From contig CM060062.1 of assembly GCA_030533445.1 (NCBI GenBank), positions 15,580,164 to 15,644,163 on the forward strand: DNA of 64,000 nt. The letters run 5' to 3'. Origin of the DNA: Cyprinodon diabolis (Eukaryota; Chordata; Actinopteri; Cyprinodontiformes; Cyprinodontidae). The position numbers and the translations under genes are program-made. Shown here piece after piece: positions 47,761-57,442 of the stretch. Numbering within the stretch: the stretch's first letter is position 1; the number at the start of each line of letters is the position of its first letter. The notes below the pieces were generated by a model. That model was given only the letters and a program-made list of their open reading frames with translations. It was not told where the DNA came from and did no database searches.

Positions 47761-49677
47761 TCCTGTATGAGGATTTAGAACCATACCTCTAAATTGAAAT
47801 GCTTTTTTCATTGAACCCTAAATAATGACATCTGACTTAAAGTGGTTAAACATATAATACAGTGACTCTGGAACATTTTTCTTAAACATGAAGGACAGAG
47901 GTCACAAATTAGCAGACCAGGGTCAGGATCCGTACCTACCTGCTGGTTAATCCGAACCAAACCTGATTTAAAACATTTATAAATTACTGCGTGTTGTCCT
48001 GTTTGTATGGTAAAGCCATTTGGAGTGTCTGGCACCAGGCTACACATCATACAAATTAGCCAATCAGCTTTGTCATTCTGCTGCTAGCTACTTTTGGACA
48101 CAGCAGGCAAACCTGTGGCGAGGCACACGATGGGAAAGAAGGAGAAGACAATGCTGAAAAAGAGAGCAGAGAAAGTGTGGACTGCTGGAAGGAGCGGTGA
48201 ACTGCTGAAAGGAAAGTGAAATGGTATGCTCAAAAATGACCCTGCACATTTTGAGTATGTTTGGCTCAACCTGCTGCTGTGAAGCTGGATTCTCCACTAT
48301 GAACATAATCAAAAATAAATATAGACCAGGCTTAAAATGGACACCTTGATATGTGCTTGAGAATTAACTGCCTCTAATTAAATCCAGGTATAAAAGCCTT
48401 GCAGGTCAGCATAAAGCTCAATGCTCCTATTAAACCATAAAAAAGAAAAAAAGAAAAAAAAAAACGGTCAGTTCAGGTGTTTTATAAAAGAACAAGTTAG
48501 TCAGAAAATTGTCTATATACCAAACTGAAAGATTGCTGTTCTCTACTTCTTTTTCCCAGTCTTTCTCCTGGTCTTAACGTGCATTGGGAACAGAATCTTT
48601 CACCATTTGATGTGTTTCAAACTGTATTTAAATAAATAATGTATTAGTCACATAATCAGAGCTCACTATTTCATGCAAAGTTTGTGAAATAAAAGCTTGA
48701 TTTAGATCAGCGTAATGTTTTGATCAAAGCCTTTCACACGGTTCTTTGTAATACGTTTAGATCTCAGTGTTTCTATAGCTACACCAACACTGACACAACA
48801 TTGAATTAGAACTGATTCTGCTGATTAAGCTTTATGGTTCTACTAAATAAATAATAATAATAATAATAAAAAAACGTGTATTCATGATTGTACATATAAT
48901 TTTCATTTTAAGATTAAAAGTTAACCAACCTCTCTCTACATGATGACTGTAAACTATATTTTAAAAGGTTTGCATTTCGTTAAATAATTACAGACAACAC
49001 TTCACACATTTCCTTTCCTTTATTTTAAGTTTCCTGAAGATACAAAACAGCCATTCTCATCCTGCTTTGACCTCACAGCGGGATTTAGAAGAGGCTGTTT
49101 AATGTCCCTTTACCTTTGCTGCCTTTGAAACCTCTCAATAAAAGAAAAAAAATTCGTGTCAGACAAAAATTTATGAGACAATCAATTCCTTTCCATCAAA
49201 TCTCCTCCAATCCATCATCATAAAGGCTTATCAAAATAAGCCTAGAAATGATTTACGTCTGTAAAACGTTTTTAACTGGTGGCTTGACCGACGCACAGTA
49301 GAGGGATATGTGAGAGAGGTCCTATAATTTATCACCTGTCAATTTCTTTCCCTGCAGTTTGGATGTGTGTATCAGTGCATGCAAATGTTTTTTTTTTTTT
49401 TTACTTTCAGCGGCCAACATTTTCTTTGGGATGAAGGGATAAACATCCACCACCTGGCCTTATGTCTGATCAACATGATCAACAGCCATCACTATATATT
49501 TGATCTAAAATTGTTTCTTTCATTATTTTTATACATTATAGTCCAACTTAGAGAATACATTTATATTCTTATATTGCTAAATGGCATTTACCATCATTTG
49601 TTTCCTTATAAAAGACTTCTTATTTTAGCGAAAAATATAATTTTTAAGGCATAGCAATGGTAATATTAAAGTAACAT
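47761..49677. other. Intergenic DNA, nothing recognised
   Basis: Includes an AAT microsatellite (48845-48874), an A-rich tract (48437-48467) and a T run (49388-49402). Frames at 47808-48312 and 49367-49654 lack motifs. Confidence 0.4.
48845..48874. repeat. AAT trinucleotide repeat
   Basis: About seven ATA/AAT units followed by an A run. Confidence 0.85.
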
Positions 49678-49887
49678 GAAGCTCTAGCGGAAGTTCAATT
49701 GAAGAAACTCTGACTTACCTCCATCAATCAGGAGCTGATCCGTCTCCGAAGCGAGCCAATCAGCTTCGAACTACTCCACCACGAAGCCCAATCAGCGTCC
49801 TGCTCCCACTTTATAAACTCTTTCAAATCTCATCCCAGCCGCTATCCTGCAATCGCAATGACGGATTTTGATTCAGACGACAATTCA
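49678..49887 (+). repeat. Split direct repeat A1 with promoter
   Basis: Contains GCCAATCAGC, CCCAATCAGC and TTTATAAAC (49810-49818), then an ATG at 49858. Direct repeat of 53240-53449. Confidence 0.9.
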
Positions 49888-50025
49888 ATTCTCCCTGCTC
49901 GGAGAAGCTCCCGTCTAGCCGCTCACATCTCCTCGTTCCGCGTTACACTCCAAGGGTATATTGCCAGGCTCCGACCTAGACTCTGCTCAACTGTCTGGAC
50001 TAGCCTCCCTCCTACCTCCTCGTGA
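49858..50025 (+). pseudogene. Short Gag-like ORF at the 5' end of the Ngaro-type element
   Basis: A 55-codon frame begins in A1 about 45 bp after the TATA-like box: MTDFDSDDNS, then RRSSRLAAHISS. An acidic start followed by a basic stretch is plausible for the beginning of a first ORF, but it stops early at 50023-50025. In A2 the second codon is a stop. A downstream frame (49961-50233) is proline/serine-rich and overlapping. No known Gag motif is seen, so its identity is by position only. Confidence 0.35.
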
Positions 50026-50883
50026 TTCATCTCCATCCCCCTCGCCTTCCGCTCTTCAATCTGCTCCGATCCCTGGCCAAAGACATGCAAGTCCTCCGCT
50101 CCCCTCGCCAGGCGCAGAAGGCCTCCCGGATCTGTCCCAGCAGCAGTCACCGCTACGCCCGCTCCTTCTCATCGTTTCGATGCAGCCTTGGACCTTCTTC
50201 AGCTTCCTGATTCATAGCAGCTCCCCCGTCTAGTCCTTCTGTCGTTTAACAGCTCTCAGCCTCCCTCCGCTCCACCGGACTCTCTCACTCAATCCGTTTG
50301 ACGCTGTCCGCACGCTCCAAACTTGGAAATCCCTGCACTGCCACGTCACCCCTGCTGCTGTCTGCTCAGACGGACCTCGCCCTCCCCTCATTCACATTAG
50401 GGAACGCCCGCCGGGCCAGCCTTAGGTAAGATGTATTCAACCATGTTTTCATTCATAATTTTCTATCTATTTGAGTTCGCTCTTTATGCTTTGTCTGCCT
50501 CTTATTCAGGCATACCTTATATTAACATGCATGCTAATATTTCCACTAGCCTCGTCTAAATTATTCAGGGGAAATATGTTAATTTAGTCTCTCTTATTCT
50601 TCCCTCCCCTGAAGTCGATCAGCAGGTCGCATCAGCAGGTGACGTCACAGTTTTCTTAAATCATCCGATCTCCGTCTACCAGAGATCTTTCTATTGGCCA
50701 ATTTTGGCCGCATTCAGCATCTATCGCGTTTACTCAGAGCCTTTGCAGGAGGCCCATCCGAATCAGTCTGTCCCCGCCGTGCACGCTTCATATATATCGT
50801 ACCTCAGTCTTAGCAGCCCGTCATTTTACCACCCCTTATTATTACTTCTGATTATCGTTCTGTCTTCTTCATCATCTAACGTT

Positions 50884-50904
50884 AAAAAAAAAAAAAAAAA
50901 AAAA
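50884..50904. repeat. A21 homopolymer
   Basis: An uninterrupted A run lies immediately before the RT/RNase H remnant inside the Ngaro-type element. It may mark an internal insertion or deletion junction, or be a sequencing-prone homopolymer. Confidence 0.85.
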
Positions 50905-51500
50905 TGACTGATGGAACATCAATCATTTCTAAACGCCAATTGCGCTCCTTGCTAGGTCATCTAATTTGCTATGCGCTTATTTCTCAGGCCGCTCTTTCAT
51001 TTCCCAGTTGCTTGAGCCGGCAATTTCCGTCCCTCCTCCTTGGTGAGATTACTCTGAACGTAGGCTGCCGTTCGGATCTCCTGGTCCAGACTGCTTCTAA
51101 ATTGGAACGGAAATCTTTTCTTTTCTACGTCGACATTATCTATTTCCTGACATGCTCCAAAATTTTACGGATGCTGCATCTGTAGGTTTTAGGGGGTTCT
51201 TCAGGACAGGTGGTTCGCGGGTTTATGGCCTCTTTTATTCACACCCAATTATCTGCTTGTGTGAGGTCTACCCTTAGCCATAGCTTGCCATCGTGGGGCT
51301 TTTGGGAGGAATCGCGTCCGCCCACTGCGATAACATCGTAGTAGTTGAAGCCACTAATAAGGTCACTCCCCCTCCCAGTCTCTCATGCCCTTCATCAGAA
51401 GCATCACCCGGCAGCAGTCACTAACGTTTCATCATCTCAGCGCGTCATGTTTCAGGCATTCTAAGCACTTTTCATTTCGCCAAGGGTTACCCTACATCCA
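50904..51500 (+). pseudogene. Decayed reverse transcriptase thumb / RNase H domain
   Basis: The frame from 50904 reads SKRQLRSLLGHL and later GCRSDL, the connection after the reverse transcriptase catalytic core in DIRS/Ngaro polyproteins. In another frame from 51161 the RNase H domain follows: FTDAASVGFRGFF with the first catalytic Asp (51170), a Glu in EVYP (51263), and CDNIVVVEATNK with the next catalytic Asp (51329). Two stops lie at about 51275 and 51281. Further frameshifts are needed to continue through SPSQSLMPFIRSIT and ARHVSGI. The reverse transcriptase fingers and palm with YxDD are missing, so the protein is dead. Confidence 0.75.
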
Positions 51501-51970
51501 CTCATGGTTCCTTCATCACCTCAGGATACTCTTAGAATCATGTGGCCTTCCCTCTAGTAGGTAATCTGGGCATCGTTCCGGACTGAGCAGCTGCATCGCA
51601 GCTACTCGCGGGGTTTCTGAGGCTTCCCTCAGCTCTGGGCCGATGGTTCATCGGCCTATACCTCATTCATCCGCCCAGAACTCTCATCAATTCCAGCAGC
51701 TCAGCGCTCTCTCTGCCTCTAGGTAACTCTATTACAAATACTGGTGGTGGTTAAAACTCATTCTCATAATTTTCTGACCTAATCACGACCATCCTCTAAC
51801 TAATTTTTCTACTCCCACTCCTTATCAGTTATCTTCATTATTCCCTGCTTCATGCAGTCTTCCATGCTGTCTCCTTGCTATATTCATGCTGTCTTCATTC
51901 TGGCTCGCATCCATGCAATCTCACCTTTATGTCAGGCATTTACATGCATTCTCTTGTGTGTCACGTCACG
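51501..51970. other. Ngaro-type element body, no domain recognised
   Basis: Where a tyrosine recombinase would be expected after RNase H, no R...HxxR...Y pattern could be seen. Confidence 0.4.
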
Positions 51971-52500
51971 TCTGGTCTGTGTCTCGTCATGCATCCTTAA
52001 CGCCATTTTGCATGCATTCCCTAATGCATCAATATGCACCATGTCTGTGTCTCGGCATGTCATTTGTTCATATATGTTATCATCCGCAAGAATCATCCGC
52101 AAGATCATTATCAGACTCATCCGCAAGATCATTATCAGACTCATCCGCAAGATTCATTATCAGACTAATCCGCAAGATTCATTATCAGAGTCATCCGCAA
52201 GATTCATTATCAGGCTCATCCGCAAGATTCATTCCCTGATGCATTACATGCTCCCTATCTGTGTCTCGTCGTGTCTGGTCTGTGTCTCGTCATGCATCCT
52301 TTACGCCATTTTGCATGCATTCCCTAATGCATCAATATGCACCATGTCTGCATCTCGTCATGTGTCTGTATTCCCTCATGTTATTTGTTCATATATGTTA
52401 TCATCCGCAAGAATCATCCGCAAGATCATTATCAGACTCATCCGCAAGATCATTATCAGACTCATCCGCAAGATTCATTATCAGACTCATCCACAAGATT
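51971..52500. repeat. Tandem duplication with 24-25-bp minisatellite
   Basis: A block of about 300-320 bp starting TCTGGTCTGTGTCTCGTC is present twice (from 51971 and from 52275). Each copy contains GCATGCATTCCCTAATGCAT and then a minisatellite with unit TCATCCGCAAGATCATTATC plus AGAC. Because the unit is about 24 bp, several frames stay open, giving spurious ORFs up to 270 codons. Confidence 0.85.
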
Positions 52501-52925
52501 CATCATCATCGTCATCATCATGGGATTCATCATCGTCATCATCATCATCATTGTCATCATCATCATCCGCGGGATTCAACATCATCATCATCCGCAGGAT
52601 TCATCGTCATCATCATTATCGTCAACCGCAGGATTCATCATCATCATCATCATCATCATCATAAGGATTCATCGTTTACCGCAGGATTCATCATCGTCGG
52701 CGTCATCATCATCGTCATCCGCAGGATTCATCATCGTCGTCGTCATCATCATCGTCATCCGCAGGATTCATCATCGTCATCCGCAGGATTCATCACCGTC
52801 ATCGTCATCCGCAAGATTCATCGTCATCCGCAAGATTCATCGTCATCGTTATCATCGTCATCATCATCGTCATCATCATGGGTAAGTCATCGTCATCATC
52901 ATCATCATCATCATCATCATCTGTA
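52500..52925. repeat. TCA/TCG trinucleotide tract with CGCAGGATTC interruptions
   Basis: About 425 bases of ATC/GTC triplets, regularly interrupted by CCGCAGGATTCATC. It grades out of the minisatellite to its left. Translated frames are poly-Ser, poly-His or poly-Ile and are not genes. Confidence 0.88.
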
Positions 52926-53082
52926 AGTTTTCGGCGTCAACCCTGGTCGCCATCCTCATCAACAACCTGGCTCGGTAAGTTGTTTGCAAACCTTCTCAGC
53001 ATTTCATTACGCATTCTTTATTCTGTCCCTAGTGTATGCCCTACGAGCATACAGACTCTCCGGCCTCGACCTCGGCTTTTAA

Positions 53083-53239
53083 GGGGAACATCCCTATTCT
53101 CATTCATCTACTCATGCATTTTAAAGGATAATTCAGCTTGAATGTTCCTGCCGAGGTCTGAGTGCCAAAGACTATAATTTCTTATCAATAAATTCTTCTA
53201 TTTATCTTTTCTCTCTGTGTGAGTTTTTCAGATTGAAAT
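53083..53239 (+). repeat. Split direct repeat B1 with polyadenylation signal
   Basis: Starts GGGGAACATCCC, contains AATAAATTCTTCT near 53187 and ends TTGAAAT directly against A2. Direct repeat of 53827-53983. Confidence 0.9.
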
Positions 53240-53449
53240 GAAGCTCTAGAGGAAGTTCAATTGAAGAAACTCTGACTTACCTCCATCAATCAGGAGCTGA
53301 TCCGTCTCCGAAGCGAGCCAATCAGCTTCGAACTACTCCACCACGAAGCCCAATCAGCGTCCTGCTCCCACTTTATAAACTCTTTCAAATCTCATCCCAG
53401 CCCCTATCCTGCAATCGCAATGTAGGATTTCGATTCAGACGACAATTCA
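53240..53449 (+). repeat. Split direct repeat A2
   Basis: Same 210-bp length as A1 with about 5 substitutions, one of which turns the codon after the ATG into TAG. Confidence 0.9.
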
Positions 53450-53826
53450 CCCACCTACATCCCCTTCTCCGCCATCGCAGCTGAATCGTCCTTCATGACA
53501 CGACTTCACCTCAACCTCATCAGAGAGTATTAATCCCAGTTGTCACCATCCCTCGTCTCATCGCATTGGTCCGGCAGAAGACCACCATGTTGAGCCCGGT
53601 TCTGCCAGAGGTTCCTTCCCAAAGGGGAGTTTTTCCTCTCCACTGTCGCTTCATGCTTGCTCATCATGGACAGTTCACGGTGCCTGCATCACCGAGCAGG
53701 ACCTCTATATCCCGAGTCTGAGTGAAGCCCCGGCGTCAGCTCCCTCAGTCTTCTAGTCCCACAATTCTGCCCAGCAGATCACCTTGTCAACCAGCTCGGA
53801 TCAAACCACCACCAGTTTCAGGCCGG
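53450..53826 (+). other. A2-B2 spacer, includes a TTCAATTC-class repeat segment
   Basis: The block at about 53600-53670 (GGGGAGTTTTTCCTCTCCAC) is the reverse complement of part of the repeat at 18876-19414. Related Ngaro elements sometimes place an extra ORF here, but no open frame of note is present. Confidence 0.6.
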
Positions 53827-53983
53827 GGGGAACATCCCTATTCTCATTCATCTACTCATGCATGTTAAAGCATAAATCAGCATGAATGTTCCTGCCGAGG
53901 TCTGAGCGCCAAAGACTATACTTTCTTATCAATAAATTCTTCTAATTATCTTTTCTCTCTGTGTGAGTTTTTCAGGTTGAAAT
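53827..53983 (+). repeat. Split direct repeat B2, 3' terminus
   Basis: 157 bp like B1 with about 8 differences, ending TTGAAAT before the flanking TAAGTC. Confidence 0.9.
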
Positions 53984-56900
53984 TAAGTCAGCATTGTTTA
54001 ACTTTTACTACAGTATGTCACTCTTGGAAAAAACGTCTGAATGAAGCCTAGGAATTGGTAAAAGTTGTTTGAATCAGGATCTCACCTTGGTAGCCATGCT
54101 TGTTTCCCAGTTCTTTGTTTAACATCTTTTATCTTATCTTGAATATCTTTTCCAATTACAAGGCCAAATTTAATTCATCATTTTTAAAGAGTTGAGTGCA
54201 TACCTATGTATTTATTGTAAATGTTTATCATAAATCAATATGCCTGCACATATGACCTATAAGTGTGGTGGTGCGCCCGTTTTGTTCAAGTTTCTCATCA
54301 AATCTCTCTCTATTCCAATAGTCTGTGGAGAAACTTCAGTTTAACGTAACATTGCCCTTTTTTGTTCATTAATAACATCTGTTGCCATCCATTTGTTTTT
54401 CATATTTCTGTTGCATATTGGATTTTTTTTGTAAAGCTTGCTGCTTTTAGTTTTCTGCCCTGAGGCTTTGAAGCCCCCTTGGGTCCTTTTGGGTATTTCA
54501 CAGCTTTTACATTTTGTTTGTAGTTCCTCCAAATTTCTCTGACTTCTAACTGGGAAAGACAAACATCCTTTACTATATCCTGAATTACCGAAAACTGAAA
54601 AGGAGTTTTTTCTCGCAGCAACTGACAAATCATTTGGTATTATTGACTCACTCTGTTTCTTATCACTCAGCCAGTTGTTGCAGCTTGTTCAAATCCACAG
54701 GTTCTCTCTTTGAACACCACAAAAAGCATGGGTATTTGTTTCAGACCTAATAATTATGGTGTGAAAGGAGGAATAAAAAAACAACTAATTGCATTTTTAG
54801 AATATATATTTTGCAAATATTGCAGAGAAATCATGAATTAATGACTTATTTAAGTATAAATGCAGTTCCGGAATTTGACAGTAACATATTTTTGAGATGA
54901 ACATTTTGCTACACCTACAAAGTTTAGGTAGACAAACATTTTAAACATATCCTTTAACTATATTTTTAAGCAAAGCTTGAAGCACCAATTGAGATTAAAT
55001 AAAGAGAAAGGCTTGGAAAAGGGTTTTAGGTGTCAGCACCCAGTGCACCTTTGTGTTTGGGAGAAGTTAAAAGGCTCCTAAACAAAACAAAACACCACAA
55101 AAAATCATAAAATAATAAATTTCATGTTGAATCACCTTTCAGAAAACTAAATGATACGGTATGCTAGAGTTAAAAGCCAACATACAATAAAATCAAACTT
55201 TTAGATGAAAAAACACCAGGCTGAGAAGGATAAGCTAGTAATATCATGAAGAGATAAGCTTTCAGACCAGTTTTAGTTTTGAAAAGTGAGTGATGTTTAG
55301 GTCAGATGACAGTAGATTCCAGACTTAAGGAGAAAAGAGGCTGAAGGTCCTGCTGAAAGCCCTATGGTGGAAAGACAGACCTAAAGAAGCCTGTGATATG
55401 GAGACCCATAGAAGCTCTGATAAATATGCAAGAAAGAAGCTATGAGAAGGACAAAACTGTCCAAGTTCTGAACTCTCCAAGATGTGGGAAGTGATTTATT
55501 GGGGAGAAAAAAAAATTACAGCTATCAATCCAGGATTTCACAAGACTTAATTAAGCTAAAGGTCCTTTCTGAATCTGATTTGCAGCTAGTTTGTTTATCA
55601 TTCTATGGTTTGCAAAAAAAATAACAAAACCAAAAAAAATTCAGAGAATTCAGCCATCAAATGAGAGTGATAAATAATGCTAATCTTGGTTTCCAGTTAA
55701 CAGGGTAACACGTTACAATTTAAGGCGTTACTCTAACGATATTATATTTAGAAAGTAATTGTAATGTCATTACAATTTACAGAGGTAATGAGTTACTGGT
55801 AACTGATTACTTTTTGAAGTATCTAACCTAAAGCCTTTGGTTTCTGTTTTGAGAGTTTAGTATAAAACTATTTTAATGGCTTAAATTGAATAACAAAACA
55901 TAACTGTTCGAAGTCTGGGATGTTTTGCTCTAACCAGAATAGATTATTCTATACTAAACAGAATTTTTTTTTACAAATCTAAATTTGTTATATAAAAAGA
56001 TTCCATTCTGTTTGTGAGATATATAAAAATAACATTTTAGTTGCTAATTTGCAAAAGCACAATCTAAGCTTACGACCTTGATTAGAATATAGTAATGACT
56101 AACTAATAATAATTATTTTTTATATGTAAAGTCTGTGTGTGGATGAAAAACTTTTCTTCTAAGAAAGATACTTAAACCACATGTACAGTAATACCTCTTT
56201 CCAAGCAAATAAGAATTTTTGTAAGTGCTAAAATGTTTTTCATCATCAAAGTTGATATTTTTTTCCAGCAGTAAAAAAACTAAATAACAAAAATTTTAAA
56301 AAGGTTTAAAATAAAGCTGTCATGTTAAAGCCTGCATCCCTGAAATAGCAGTAACTGATGATCATCATGTTTTTTACTTTCCAAACCTCCGTCCCTTTTT
56401 TCCACTCCCAAGCACTAATATAAAGGTCTTTCTGCTTCACTGATGCCCAGTTGAGCAACTACATCTTTCCTCTTCCCTTAAAGGCAACCCCACCCTCTGC
56501 TGCCCACAGACCAAACTAGTGAATGCTGTAGAGCGTGCACAGTGAATGCTGACTTTTTTTTTTTTTTTTTTAACAATTCCAAGGGTTTCAAGTTGGCAGA
56601 TCACAGTTTGGTTTTAAAAAAAAATGAATAAAACCAAAACAGCTATTGTGAACTAAACCATGAGAATTCACCTATTTGAGTTCAGCCACATTGGAATTTC
56701 TTTGAAGAGCATAATGTATCTTTCTAGACACATTATTGGGGAAAAGAACAATTTCCTCTCAGACGTGTTACAATATTAATAGGAAAGAATCAAGAGCTGT
56801 TCCTATTTTTATAGGACAAAAACTTGTTCTGACTTCAGAAATAGAAAAGGGTAGATATCAGGAAAATAACTGCCAGACCAGCATGGTACCTTCAAGTGTT

Positions 56901-57182
56901 GAATTGTTAATTTAAAAAAATATTACGACTTGCTAAAATACATTTAATTGCTGTTTTTTACCTGCCCAGAATAAGCTCTGCCACCTCTTTATGAGTTAAT
57001 AAGCTCTTATGGATGTTTCATTTTAAAAGCATTCACACTGTATATCCTACTAGAAAGTCAGAAACAATTTCAATCCCTTAAAATTTTTAGTAGCAATAGA
57101 ATTACTGGTCATTTTGTCCTTTTTTGTCTCTCCATTGCGCCTTCCGGTAGCGTGCAACCCTTCTCTTGCACACTGCTGATAT
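53984..57182. other. Intergenic DNA, mostly unrecognised
   Basis: AT-rich DNA. A GTTAC/GTAAC-rich segment (55695-55840) resembles the subterminal part of the hAT family at 14013. A T18 run lies at 56554-56571. Minus frames at 54341-54633 lack motifs. Confidence 0.4.
55695..55840. repeat. Fragment of the GTAAC-rich hAT-like family
   Basis: GGGTAACACGTTACAA, GGCGTTACTCTAACG and GAGTTACTGGTAACTGATTA echo the motif-dense ends of 14013-15009. No termini are visible. Confidence 0.4.
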
Positions 57183-57442
57183 CACTGGAAAAACGATCTA
57201 GAAATGAAGTAACAATTTCTTAAATTAAGTGTATTTATTCTTAAATTGAGTAGGAATTAGTATTTTTAATCTTAAAATAAGATAATTAGATAATATGCAA
57301 ATAAGGCATTGCGATCAGGTTTTCTTATTTTAAGTCTAAATTGTCTTGTTCCATTGGCAAAATGTCTCTTTTACCTCCTAAATCCAAGAGTAAATGCACT
57401 TATTTTAAGAAAAAATGACTTATCTAGATTTAGATTTTTTCG
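57183..57442 (+). repeat. CACTA-like MITE, copy 3
   Basis: Begins CACTGGAAAAACGATCTAG and includes AGATAATATGCA and TTGTCTTGTTCCATTGGCAA, as in copies at 7722 and 30999. It has the best preserved left terminus of the three. Confidence 0.7.

Larger units (their letters stand above)
49678..53983 (+). mobile_element. Ngaro/DIRS-type retrotransposon with split direct repeats
   Basis: The element is arranged A1 (49678-49887), body, B1 (53083-53239), A2 (53240-53449), spacer, B2 (53827-53983). The A copies are both 210 bp with about 5 differences, and the B copies both 157 bp with about 8. B1 abuts A2 exactly. This is the split direct repeat layout of Ngaro/PAT tyrosine-recombinase retrotransposons, which insert without target duplications. 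None is seen: A copies are preceded by AT, B copies end in AAAT. A carries CCAAT and TATAA motifs and the first ATG; B carries AATAAA. The body keeps a decayed RT/RNase H region and a short Gag-like start, but no recombinase was found. It is therefore non-autonomous. Confidence 0.85.

Noticed and set aside
52081..52500. Regular repeats resembling a CRISPR array
   Set aside because: Units are tandem without unique spacers, and the sequence is eukaryotic. It is a minisatellite.
51852..52926. Open frames of 270, 221 and 182 codons
   Set aside because: They run through the 24-bp minisatellite and triplet tract in three frames at once and translate into Ser, His or Ile runs. The unit length, not selection, keeps them open.
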